In this document: positions 11,150 through 22,279 of the stretch, one piece after another
Numbering within the stretch: position 1 is the first letter of the stretch
How the letters are laid out: each line of letters starts with the position of its first letter
Source of the DNA: Nemertoderma westbladi
Lineage: Eukaryota > Xenacoelomorpha > Nemertodermatida > Nemertodermatidae
DNA length: 64,000 bases
Direction of reading: 5' to 3'
NCBI GenBank assembly: GCA_032718475.1
Contig: JAUCBJ010004420.1
Location: 62,001-126,000, forward strand
The notes under the pieces: generated by a model
What the model saw: only the letters and a program-made list of their open reading frames with translations
What the model was told of the DNA's origin: nothing
Database searches by the model: none
Program-made: the position numbers and the translations under genes

Positions 11150-11793
11150 ATAAATAAATTAATTAATCAGGTCAGGTCAGGTCCCAAGTTCCTGCTACCA
11201 CTATGGCAGTAATGTGGTACTACCTGTAGCTGCCAGCCCAGTAGGGCAGGCCCGATAAGCATAGCCTATTCATTATTTAGTTGATCAAGAGTGGGTTTGG
11301 TTTAGCCCCGTCAACTAAATAAGTCATTGAGGGCTATTGCGCCTAGGGCACCATTGAAGGCAAAGGCTTGATACGCCTCTGCATTAGAGATGATACACGC
11401 CCCGCCCTGTCTATACTGGATGCTCCTCTACCAGTGTTAGGTAACCTAACCCAGGAGGCACACTTGGTTCAGGGTGTACCAAATGGACCCCTACAGTCGG
11501 CAGCAGGGCTGTAGGCCATGGATAGGCGGAAGGTAATCAACCAACGGCTAGACATGCTGACAAGGTCGGCGGAAGGTAATCAACCAACGGCGACCTACTG
11601 CGAAGACGCTTGTAGGAGTTGCGACCACAAGCGGTTTACTCCAGCAACTGAAAGATATAAGTATGAGAACCCTCCAGGAGAAATACCGGCTCGGTCGTCG
11701 CACGGGTCAACAAGGACCGCGTCCCTCAGTGGTACACCAGGCTGAGGTCGATAAATTGGCTACTGGAACAGAGAAGAAAGAAGAACCAACCTG

Positions 11794-12626
11794 TTGAAAT
11801 GTAAAAAGACACTAAAGATTGCTACAATGAACGCACGCACGCTGAAAGCACATACCAAACAGGGTGACATGGTCGCTCTGGCAATGGATTATAACATCGA
11901 CATCATCTGCATCCAAGAACATCGGATTTGTCATGAAGACACTGCCATGAAGTACAATGACATTGGAAAGGGATGGTCGTTAGTAACAAGCTCAGCAGTA
12001 AGAAACTCGGCCAATACATCAATTGGTGGAGTAGGAATTCTGCTAAGCCCATTTGCACTTAGACCCTAAACAACATCGAATCTATAAATTCCAGGGTTTT
12101 GATCGCTACATTTGATGGGAATCCCAAGGCAACAGTTATATGTTGCTGCAGTCCAACCAATGCCTCAGAGCCAGAACAAGCAGTCAAGTTTTATGAAGAA
12201 CTGACTGGATTTATAAAGGAAATACCGAGACACAATGTTAAAGTCCTTGCTGGTGACCTGAATGCGCAAATTGGCCCAGAAGACATCAAGGGTTACACCT
12301 ATAACACCAGTTCTAACAGAAATGGGTACTTACTTTTAGACATAATGGAAGAATGTGAATTGATACCAACAAACAACACATTCGAAAAGAGTAAGGGGAA
12401 GCTATGGACCTTTCAATACCCTAATGGAACCAAAGCACAACTGGATTACATCCTTATAAACAAAAAGTGGAGAAACAGCATGATCAACTGCGAGGCATAC
12501 AGCTCCTTCAACCTAATTGGTTCGGACCACAGAATTGTGACTGCAGAGATAAGACTCAGATTGAGAGCCAGGAAAGCAAGCAAGTCAACTATGACTGGGA
12601 GAAACTCAGAACTGACAATGCTGTAA
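11794..12626 (+). pseudogene. LINE-A apurinic-like endonuclease domain
   Basis: Two frames joined by a 1-nt deletion near 12060 (CTTAGACCC here, CTTAAGACCC in the minus copy). APE motifs run in order: KIATMNARTL, ICIQEHR, the block with GDLNAQIG, QLDYILINKKW and GSDHRIV. These are the metal-binding and catalytic residues of LINE APE nucleases, which nick the target for target-primed reverse transcription. A further frameshift near 12565 separates this domain from the linker (12570-13063), which contains NYDWEKLRTDNAV. Confidence 0.88.
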
Positions 12627-13034
12627 AGGATGCTTATACAATAGAAGTTCATAACCGCTTTGAAGCACTTCAGTCAATGGATGAAGATCAATCCACCGAT
12701 TCAATATACAAGAATATAATAACAGCCCACAAGGAATCAGCTAAGAGGCATATCCCCCAGAAACCCAAACGAAAACAGTATGTGCCATGGCAAAACTCTG
12801 AGGTAACTTGTAAGAGAGAAGATCTTAAGATAGCCTACAAAGTTAAAACCGAACAACCAACAACTGAAAACATTAACAAGGTTGAGAAAGCTAAGGACGA
12901 TCTTAAATTGGCCTATAACATCAGCCAGGAAAAGTACATACAGGATAAAACTGAAGTAATTACAACTGCTCACATACAGCAACAATCAAGACTTACCTGG
13001 CAAACTGTAAATGAAGTAACTGGTCGGAAAAGTT

Positions 13035-14512
13035 GTGCAAAGGCTGTGCCTCAAAGAAGATAGTCCTGAAGAACGTGTTGGGAAGTGGAAAAATCACTTC
13101 AGCAACTTGCTTGGGCAGCCACCAAACATCGAGGTCAGCCCTACAAGGAAAATATATGACAAGACACTACCTATAGAAACAGGGGACTTCACACCTGCCG
13201 AACTCCAAAGAAGCATTAAAAGCATGTCCAATAATAAAGCGAGTGGATTAGATGAAATCCCAGCGGAGGTATGGAAAACCGGAGTGCTAAACAGACCATT
13301 ATTGAATGTTTGCAACATGTTGCGATGTTTGCGATGTTAAAAGGGGAAAAGCCACCACCAATTTGGACTAAAGGTCAACTAAAGCCTCTCCCCAAGAAAG
13401 GAGACATCGGCATACCAACAAACTATCGTGGGATCTGTCTGCTTGTGGTAGCTGCCAAAATATACAATAAAATGATTCTGTATAGGATTAGGCCTCACAT
13501 AGAGAAACTACTGCGTAAGAGCCAAAACGGATTTCGACCAAGTAGATCAACAATAGCTCAGATACTTGCACTACGGAGACTGATTGAAGGAATTAAGTCA
13601 AAGAATCTCCCCGCAGTCATGACTTTTGTGGACTTCAAGAAGGCATTCGACTCCATCCATAGAGGTAAAATGCTTGAAATCCTAAGAGCTTATGGAATAC
13701 CAGAAGTAATTGTTGCTGGCATTGGATTGTTATATTGTGACACAGAAGCGCAGGTACTCTCACCAGATGGTGAAACTGAGTTTTTCTCAATCCTGGCTGG
13801 CGTACTGCAAGGTGACACATTAGCACCATTACTATTTGTAATTGTGCTGGATTACGCAATGAGGACGGCCACAAAGGGTGAAGATCTGGGATTCACACTT
13901 CAAGAACGCAGAAGTAGTAGATATCCGGCAACTACAGTCACAGACATCGATGACTTCCAGTACCTTGGATCATGGATAGAGAGTAGCAAAAAGGACATAG
14001 AAGTTAGGAAAGCAAAGGCTTGGGTAGCTCTATCAAAAATGGATACCATCTGGAAATCAGATCTCTCCAGGCATCAGAAGACTAAGTTCTTTCGAGCCAC
14101 AGTGGAAAGTGTATTTTTATACGGGGGTGAGACCTGGACACTGACTAAATCACTTGAACAACGAATAGATGGTTGCTACACAAGACAACTAAGGGCAGCC
14201 CTAAACATCAGCTGGAGACAACACATGACAAACGCCGAGCTTTATGGTACAATACCACCTGTATCAACCACCCTCCGTGAACGCAGATTAAGATTCAGTG
14301 GGCACTGCTGGCGAAGTAAAGACGAGGTCATACCAGATATACTTCTCTGGCTACCAACTCATGGAAAGCGTAGTCGTGGACGACCGGCCATAACATATAT
14401 AGATCAACTTGAAAGGGATACTGAACTTGGGAGAAACGAAATTGCCACAACTATGGAAAATCGGGAAGCCTGGAAGGATCTCATTTCCACTGTCCGAGTT
14501 CGCTCGACCTAG
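13035..14512 (+). pseudogene. LINE-A reverse transcriptase lacking FADD box
   Basis: RT motifs present: PLPKKGDIGIPTNYRGICLL, KSQNGFRPSRST, FVDFKKAFDSI (motif A aspartate), and LAGVLQGDTLAPLLF (motif B). At about 13935 the sequence jumps from TVTDID directly to DFQYLGSWIESS. The other LINE-A copy has TDTDFADDIAL plus roughly 70 more residues there, so the catalytic FADD motif has been deleted, probably between short repeats around GACATCG. Frameshifts occur near 13045 and at a small local duplication near 13320. The C-terminal part (YGGETWTLTKSLEQRIDG, LRFSGHCW) is intact, and the stop codon is the first TAG of the tail. Confidence 0.9.
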
Positions 14513-15274
14513 TAGTAGTAGTAAATAAATTAAAATTAATAAACTTAATTACAATTTTCAATAATATTTAAAAAAAAAATTTTCAAGGAAATGCTGGATA
14601 ATTTTTCAAGATCTTCAAAAAACCTATTAAACGAGCCATAAATTATCGAATTCGGGTGAAAAACGGCGGAAAAGTAGTATTTTGAAAAATGGAAATATCG
14701 TTAAAATGTATTTCCGAGATAATTTGCTTTAAAGTTTGAACCTTCCCGCTCAAACCTTACGTCTGTAGTCTGTTAATCGGTCAGTAATGTTTGACACTAT
14801 TATGGCTTCATACCAAGTCACTAAAATTATCAATATTGGGGTTTTCCGGGTCGGTGATTTCATTTCTGATACCAGTTTTAATGTTTGGTGGTATCTAATA
14901 TGACTGTCTGACAGTTTGACTGTCTGTCTGTCTTTAAATTTTGACGGATACTAGAGTCATTATTAGCACATATTGCTGATGGTAAATAATAAATATAACT
15001 ATACATGGGTGAAACATAACTATACAATACATGGGCGATATTCGGGAGTAATGTTCCAAATACTCTTGTTGCGCCTGTCGATTCGTATAAAGCGACAGGC
15101 GCATAGACCCCCCCCCCCCCCCCCAAATTCCTATACAAAAATTTGTGGCACGAAACACATCACACGAAATGGAATTACAATAAAAGCAGGCCATTTAAAA
15201 CCATTTTCAATCAATTAATTCAGCACCTTAGAAAACCTTATACAGTAATATAAAAAAAAATTATTCACATTTTT

Positions 15275-15390
15275 TGAGTTAACAAAGGTGGTTCTGAATT
15301 AACGAGGGTGGACCCAGAGCTAACGAGGGTGGTCCCTAGATTAACGAGTGAGGACCCTGTGTTAATAAGGATATTCCCTGGATTAATAAA
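15275..15390. repeat. Short tandem repeat, about 27 bp unit
   Basis: Four to five degenerate units on the pattern AATTAACGAGGGTGGACCCT. Nothing suggests coding. Confidence 0.7.
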
Positions 15391-15765
15391 AAATAATTAA
15401 TACCAAAACTAATAACAAAAGCAAATACCCAAAATACAATACCAGCAAATACAGAAATACTCAAATTAACAAAAAACACAAAAATAATTATTTAATACAA
15501 AATTTAATATTGAACTTTTAAAGCTCTAAAATCACAAAGAAAACCCATGAAGGTTTATTCCAATTATAATTGTTCAACCCCAGTGATTTTGAAATACACC
15601 AGACATGTCAGAGAGCATTATAAGTATTATTTCCTTGTGCAAAAATTAATTATTCTTGATATATTATAAGTAGTAAGATGAACCCCTTTTCTGCGACAGT
15701 TGGACCTACTTCGCACCTTAGGTGTTAAGTAGGTCATTAATTAATCAATTAATTAATTAATTGGA

Positions 15766-15795
15766 CGATTAAACAATTAATTAATTGTTTAATCG
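15766..15795. repeat. 30-bp perfect palindrome
   Basis: CGATTAAACAATTAA and its exact reverse complement. It shares its 26-bp core with the palindrome at 63838-63873 beyond the right arm of the large inverted element. Confidence 0.9.
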
Positions 15796-16714
15796 ATCGA
15801 TTTGTATCAAATAATGTTCCCAAAGGCAATTTAATTTGACACAAATCAAACAGACGGGGACGGGCGATGAATAGATAGTAGTACTACAGTAGGTACAGTA
15901 GATAAAATGTACAATACAATAGGTACCGTACAATACAATATACAGTACATTTGTATTATTTTTGTCATACAATAGAATGATAGAATGAAATAAAAAGATG
16001 CGAGCGGGGCCCAAAACATAATTTACTCGTTCTGGAAAATACGTGGGCCAGTTTGACCCCGACTCAGTCCCCCAATAATCTGAGGCTGTTGGTCTGATTG
16101 CCTTCTTTCACATTGTACAGTACTGTATGAAGCAGCTTGCGCATATGTTAAATTAGTCCTCAACCATTTCTATACTAGATACTGTAGTGTTATGTACCAT
16201 ACGACCATTGTCAAATCACCTGAGAAACTTACAATAAACATCTGGTTTGCAATAGATTGACTTCTTTCAAATTGTGCTGTATGAAGCAGCCTGTGCGCCT
16301 GACCGCATATAATTAAATAAGGCCCTCTTTTAATACATAAGTTATATACAGTTTATCTTCAATTTATTTAATTTTTTTTTATTTACAACCCTAATTGTTA
16401 TACTGTATTATAATTTATGTTTTATTATAACAAGCTATATCCTGTTAATCTTTATTAATTTTATTTGTACTGAGGTTTTCGAGGTTTTTCGTCTGCTTCC
16501 AATGGTCCTATTCTCAAAACGATCTAAACTACTGTATAGTGAATTACTTAAGTCTGCGAGGTATGCATAAGTAACAAATCTCGTTTACCAGTTTTCCTTA
16601 AATACTATGAAGCTATATTGCTTAAGAGTTCTGAGGGGCGAGCCATGAGGCAAGATTTTTGAGACTTTTTTAGATATATTATTACTTAATTTTGACCCCC
16701 CAGTCGGTATCTAT

Positions 16715-17369
16715 CTATCTAAAGTCCTCAGCAAGTCTCTGATCGGATGAGCATAAGCTCAAAGGATGGTATGCTTGAGCATGTGGACGACTTCTGTTAC
16801 CTGGGATCATGGATCCGGAAGTCAGGTGAGGACCTTCGAATACGTAAGGGAAAGGCATGGGCAGCCTTGAATAGGCTTTCCAGGATTTGGAAGTCACCTA
16901 GAATTAATCGGAAACTTAAGGTCCGATTATTTAGAGCAGCAGTAATTCCAGTACTCCTCTATGGGAGTCCATGCTGGGCTCTAACTGCTGAGGACACCAA
17001 ATCTCTGGATGGCACATTCACAAGAATGCTACGCCGGGTTCATTGTGTCAAGTACAATGCACACATCTCCAGCCAGACACTATATAACATTGGAGGTGTC
17101 TCATTGGTTCCCCCAAGCTTGACACTAGAACAAAATCGCCTCCGCTTTGCAGGACATTGCTTTCGCCGTGAGGACCAGCCAGTGCATAATCTTGTACTTA
17201 TCTTGTACTTGTATTATTGAGACGCATCTTAAAGGACACTGGCCTTAAAGATGCGGATGATCTAGCAAATGTCATGGGTGATAGGGAGTTGTGGCGGTGC
17301 AATTTTGTTGACAAGCCGGCACAGCATTCTTAAAAATGCAGCTGCAATGCAGCATGCCGATCCTAGTAG
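16715..17369 (+). mobile_element. LINE-B 3' fragment with internal deletion
   Basis: Encodes the C-terminal part of the LINE-B protein: HVDDFCYLGSWIRKSGEDLR, LLYGSPCWALTAEDTKSLDG, LRFAGHCFRRED. It has a small deletion/rearrangement near 17195 and ends with FVDKPAQHS and a CCTAGTAG tail. The 7-bp target duplication TATCTAT lies at 16708-16714 and 17370-17376. The uninterrupted site is present once, reverse-complemented, near 63770 in the right arm, which proves the insertion boundaries. Confidence 0.93.
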
Positions 17370-17528
17370 TATCTATAACAATATAGGCTATATCTTTTTG
17401 CGGAGTCACATAGTAGTCTGAAGTTCCCTAGTCTGCCGCTAGAAGGCGAAATGTCTCAAAGTGAAAACCATACAGTAGCTATGAATTGGTTACTAGGCAA
17501 TAATACTACATTTTGTATACTACTACTA

Positions 17529-18328
17529 CTAGGTCGAGCGAACTCGGACAGTGGAAATGAGATCCTTCCAGGCTTCCCGATTCTCCATAGTTGTCGCAAT
17601 TTCGTTTCTCCCAAGTTCAGTATCCCTTTCAAGTTGATCTATATATGTTATGGCAGGTCGTCCACGACTACGCTTTCCATGAGTTGGTTGCCAGAGAAGT
17701 AGATCTGGTATGAACTCGTCTTTACTTCGCCAGCAGTGCCCACTGAATCTTAATCTGCGTTCACGGAGGGTGGTTGATACAGGTGGTATTGTACCATAAA
17801 GCTCGGCGTTTGTCATGTGTTGTCTCCAGCTGATGTTTAGGGCTGCCCTTAGTAGTCTTGTGTAGCAACCATCAATTCGTTGTTCAAGTGATTTAGTCAG
17901 TGTCCAGGTCTCACCCCCGTATAAAAATGCACTTTCCACTGTGGCTCGAAAGAACTTGGTCTTCAGGTGCCTGGAGAGATCTGATTTCCAGATGGTATCC
18001 ATTTTTGATAGAGCTACCCAAGCCTTTGCTTTCCTAACTTCTATGTCCTTTTTGCTACTCTCTATCCATGATCCAAGATACTGGAAGTCATCGACCTGCC
18101 TTAGTTGATTATTATCAATGGTTGTCAAGTTTCCATCAACATTAAAGGTCATGAATTCGGTCTTGGTAGCATTTATATGCAATCCAACCTCCTTAGCAGC
18201 CCTCTCCACTTTATTTAGTAGAAGCTGTGCATCTGCTAGCGTATTAGAGAGCAGGGCGATGTCATCCGCAAAGTCGGTGTCTGTGACTGTAGTTGCCGGA
18301 TATCTACTACTTATGCGTTCTTGAAGTG
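17529..18328 (-). pseudogene. LINE-A RT, C-terminal half (3' of BEL-1 insertion)
   Basis: Reads from the codon after GFTL through TDTDFADDIAL (intact catalytic motif), VGLHINATKTEFM, the GSWIESSKKD segment, YGGETWTLTKS and LRFSGHCW, then stops at the TAG tail. It supplies the segment missing from the plus-strand LINE-A copy. A frame change occurs near 18210 between the FADD part and the following 226-residue frame. Confidence 0.9.
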
Positions 18329-18852
18329 TGTTAGCTTATTCAATTCCACTAACACCCCACAAAGTAAGCCGTTAAGCAATATTGGGGGCCACGAGGTTGG
18401 GTAACCAACCACTCGTGCCACCCCAACAAAGTAGGAGAAATACACAATAGGGGTCAGGGGCCATACCCCTAACCGAGAGAGAACAGAAGGAGTGCAGGGA
18501 AACACTCCAAAGGGCGCCAACAGGGATATTAGCCAATCAGAGGGAAGCATCGACTAGGTACTGTAACAAGGCCGACCCATGCAACATAATAGCAGTTACC
18601 AATGTATCATTTAGTCAGTGTGCCATTTAATGTCAGTTAGGTTAGCTAGGGAAGTACCGGGACTTAATCATCGTTTCCCGCCTTCCATATACTATTGTTA
18701 CTCACTTATTCATTATACGATCCCTCTATTTATACTATTATACCCGGAGATTATATACGACGAACAACGCAAACTCTTTTACCTTTCACACAAGGCGGGG
18801 ATGCGTAGATTGACAAACGGATAAATCGGGATCCTTCGTGGATCCCGTCACA
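18329..18852 (+). repeat. BEL-1 5' LTR
   Basis: Begins TGTTAGC and ends GTCACA. Contains a CCAAT box (18533-18537, AGCCAATCAG), a TATTTATACTA TATA-like word near 18727, and a terminal hairpin, GGGATCC-TTCGT-GGATCCC, just before the 3' end. The matching copy is at 33350-33884. Confidence 0.95.
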
Positions 18853-18922
18853 GTGATTAATACCAAGCTGCCGCCCCTAGTTAGCTAAACAGTGACTACC
18901 AGCCACCAATCTAAAGTACAAG

Positions 18923-20580
18923 ATGAGTCGGTCGGGAGAGACGATGCCGCCACGGACCCCGGATGAAGACCTAACGATTCGCGAGGCCGTGACCAGAAGG
19001 TATAGGCCCACAACGCCGGACCCATCGGTAACGGGTCATCCGGCAGATCAGGATGAAGGGGGCCGTCTGGAGCCAGAGATCGAGTCGAGAGGAGCGGGAA
19101 GTGAGTTGAGAGAATGAGAGGGCAAGAGGGACGGAGAAAAAGACGAGTTGACACGGAACGAGGGTCGACGTACCGATGTCGCTGGCCAGCCACAGGCCAA
19201 GGGCGACGAACGGCCCACCGAAACAACGACGGTGGGGCCGACGGTACGACGCCTGACCCGGAGAGATGGAGGAGATGTCGGTACCGATGTTGCCGGCCAG
19301 CTACAGGCCGAGGGCGACGAACAGCCCACCGAAACGGCGACGGTGGGGCCGCCGGTACGACGTCGGACCCGGAGAGACGGAGGAGAGGTCGGCGACGAAG
19401 ACGTCGGGGTTTCTGATCGACTTCGACGGGCCTACAACGCGACCCGGAAGCTACTTAAGGAGGCCAAGGGGGGGCGAAGATAGATGAGGTAAAGTTAACA
19501 ACAGGACTAGGTGAGTCGGATAGACATTTTAGTTATCTAATGCGCTTTGGGCAGGGAGAACTGGCCAAGGAGAGAGCGAGAGGGGTTGCCGAGGAACTGT
19601 GTGATTTATGGCGGTGTAGGGGTATGCAACCTAGTGCAGTGTACATAGGGCCATACTTAGTCGATGCCCAGGGTATAAAATCAGTGGGTTGGAGGAGACC
19701 TGAGGAGGGCGAATCCGAGGTTGACCCCGAGGATTCGATCTTGTCAGTCGGGGGAAGTTCTGGGAGGAGGGGGAAAGTTAGTAGGTCGGGAAGGCGGAGG
19801 GAATCCGTCGTAACCGATAAGTCTGCTACATCCTCCGTAAAAGAAAGACGGGTGAGAGAGATAAATGCCACATACCATCTCGATCTAATAGCACAAGGTC
19901 GGAGAGAAGTAAAGAGACGGTTAGAGGAGGGGAGAATGTTACTAGAGAGGGAAATGGAACTGATTAGAGAGACCGGAGAGAGGGCCGAAAGGGCCGCGAA
20001 AAGCCTTAGGGAGTGTGAGGAAATAGGGAGGAAGGAACAAGAGGAGCGTGAGGCGAGACGGGAAAGTGAATGCAAGGAGCGTGAGGCAAGATGGGAAAGT
20101 GAACGCAAGGAGGATGAGGCGAGAGAGGAAAATGAACGCAAAGAGCGTGAGGCAGAACGCAAGGAGCGTGAGGCGAGAGAGGAAAATGAATGCAAGGAAC
20201 GTGAGGCGAGGGAGGAAAGTGAACGCAAAGAGCGTGAGGCGAGGCGAAGGGAGGGAGCTAGGAGAGAGGCGGAATTGGCTGACCAGAACGCACGGGAGGG
20301 TCGGGAGAGAATGGCAAGAGAGGAGCGTGAGCGAAAAGAATTGGAAAGACACCAAAGCGAGCTTATAGAGTACAAAACTAGATGCACGCGCGAACTGGAA
20401 CTGGCGCGGATAGGGGTGTCTGAGAGCGAGGCTGACTCGAAGATTTTCGAGGAGCTAAGGGCCGTGGATACATTTATTAATACCCCACTTACAGGGACCG
20501 CACGACAGACCCGAAACTGGTGTGACCGTACGGGCGGGGGCGGGGGGGGGGGGGGGGGGGTAATAATAATACTACAGTAG
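18923..20580 (+). pseudogene. BEL-1 gag, N-terminal part with coiled coil
   Basis: Frames at 18923-19117, 19148-19483 and 19540-20580 together look like one broken gag leader. 19172-19387 is a tandem duplication of about 108 bp (36 residues, each containing TDVAGQ.Q and TVGP.VRR). 19540-20580 starts MRFGQGELAKERARG and contains a long charged coiled coil from about 19900 to 20400 with repeated KEREAREE-type blocks. The same architecture occurs in BEL-2 gag. It ends in a 19-nt G run (20542-20560), after which the frame changes. Confidence 0.7.
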
Positions 20581-20606
20581 ACGACGTTAATATTAATAGT
20601 ACCGTA

Positions 20607-22221
20607 TTGAATAATTCTAACCAAGCTTATATTGCAGGAAATACTTTGCCTGGTAGTAGTGATTTGAATTTAAATACAAATAATCTAAATAATAATTTCA
20701 ATTTAAACGTGCAAAATAATCCGAATAATAATTTAAATTTAGAAAATAATAATAACACAAATAATTTAAATAATGATCCAAACCCGAAATTACAAAATAA
20801 TTCAAATAGTGTAGTCGCGCAAAATAATTCAAATGATTTTATTTCGAACGAACAAAATAATTCCGTTTCTAATATAGGTGCTATTAACGTGAACGCGTCG
20901 GACGTGTATAACCCGACAGACGGCGGCCTGGTAGGCCACGTAGTTAGTAGGCAGGAGGTGGCGGGGTTGAGTCGAGCCGACGGCGGCCTGGTAGGCCACG
21001 TAGTTAGTAGGCAGGAGGTGGCGGGGTTGAGTCGAGCCGACGGCGGCCTGGTAGGCCACGTAGTTAGTAGGCAGGGAGTGGCAGGGTTGATCCAACCCAG
21101 AGTAGGCCCGATAGGCCAAGTAGTAGTGGAGAGAGAGGCAGGGGTAAGCGAACCCAGCCGCAGTAGAAACATTGTGTCGACTGGAGAGGGGTGTAGAAGA
21201 GAAGTAAGAGGTAGCGGTGTGATATGTGGCGAGTGGGGGGGGGGGGGGGGGGGGGCTACAGGAGCCCCGCAACGAGAAGTTAGTGGCGAGTGGGGGGGGC
21301 TACAGGAGCCCCACAGCGAGAACTTAGTGGCGAGAGGGGGGGGGGGGCAGAGAGTGTCCCACAGGCATCGGCGGATAATGCGCGGGCGAATCAGGTAAAC
21401 CGCAACACCCGGCGACGGAGAGTAATAGGGGGATTGCGAGTATCCCCAGTGGCGTGCGATCGAGCAGAGAGAGGCAGGTTGACGTCGCGAGAGGGTAGAC
21501 GAAGCGTCGAGCCCGATCAGAAGAGGGAAGAAGAACAGTGGAGTTTAACCGGGAGGTCGACTAGAGATCTCACGAGCGGGAATACTGCACTGAAAGGAGA
21601 AGAAGAGAAGACAGCAGGAGAAGTATTGCCGCGAACGACAGGAGAGCGAGAACGGATAGCGAGCCGTCGGTAGTAGAGATGGAGATGGAGAGTCAGCAGG
21701 GTCGAACTTCGGGAGATTGCCGTCGCCCCGGAGGAACGCAACCTGACGAGGCGCATTACGCGTCGAGAGGGGGGTACACGATGTACCGGTACGAAGACGA
21801 GAGCAGTAGAGGGGGTCGAAGAGAGGCTTTCCGGCGGGATATACCTGCCGATCGAGAATACGGTAGCCCCGGGGAGGATTATTCGAGAAGAATAAACTTC
21901 AATCCCGAGCGACACATACAGACTGTAGGACATACTGTAGGCCTTACTGCACATACCATAGGCCATGCTGACAGGAATAATGTAGGCGATAGGATAGCGC
22001 GGTCGACGGGATTAAACCCGGAAGTCGCGGAGTACATACCGGCAGGTAGGCCAGAAGCTGATAGGCCTATACCGGTACCAGTACAGCAGTATGACTACAG
22101 CATGCAAGGACATAACATATACCCAGGGGAGGGGGGAATTATTGCGGATAGGTGCATGGGTCCCAATATATTAACATCAACCCCAGTACCAAACATACCG
22201 GTGGGGGGGGGGACAGGGTGA
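20607..22221 (+). pseudogene. BEL-1 gag, low-complexity middle part
   Basis: An asparagine-rich segment (about 20607-20880, NNL/NLN repeats) is followed by three 60-bp tandem repeats encoding DGGLVGHVVSRQEVAGLSRA (20919-21098). Arg/Gly-rich sequence follows, broken into frames at the G runs 21235-21255, 21292-21299, 21336-21347 and 22203-22212. No catalytic domain. It is probably an extended linker of gag. Confidence 0.6.
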
Positions 22222-22279
22222 CATTCCCCCATCACAATATCAACAATATACCCCAATAGGAGCAAGAACAACGAACCCC

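Larger units (their letters stand above)
11167..14522 (+). mobile_element. LINE-A, near full length, degraded
   Basis: Begins with CAGGTCAGGTCAGGTCC and has about 600 bp of 5' leader. Fragmented frames for an APE endonuclease and a reverse transcriptase follow, ending in a TAG-repeat tail (TAGTAGTAGTA at 14510-14522). Flanking sequence AATAAATTAA on both sides fits a target duplication of roughly 10-15 bp. The encoded protein family is the same as the split minus-strand copy at 17520-35749. This copy keeps more 5' sequence than the other but cannot be active. Confidence 0.9.
14523..16655. other. Non-coding stretch with small repeats
   Basis: No gene seen. Contents: a CTGTCTGT microsatellite (about 14900-14935), a 17-nt poly-C (15108-15124), a tandem of about 27 bp based on ATTAACGAGGGTGGACCC (15275-15390), a 30-bp palindrome (15766-15795) and a degenerate direct duplication containing CTTCTTTCAAATTGTGCTGTATGAAGCAGC (about 16092-16145 and 16256-16310). 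Confidence 0.6.

Noticed and set aside
19533-20624. 363-codon Ser/Leu/Arg-rich minus-strand frame
   Set aside because: Antisense shadow of the charged coiled coil in BEL-1 gag.
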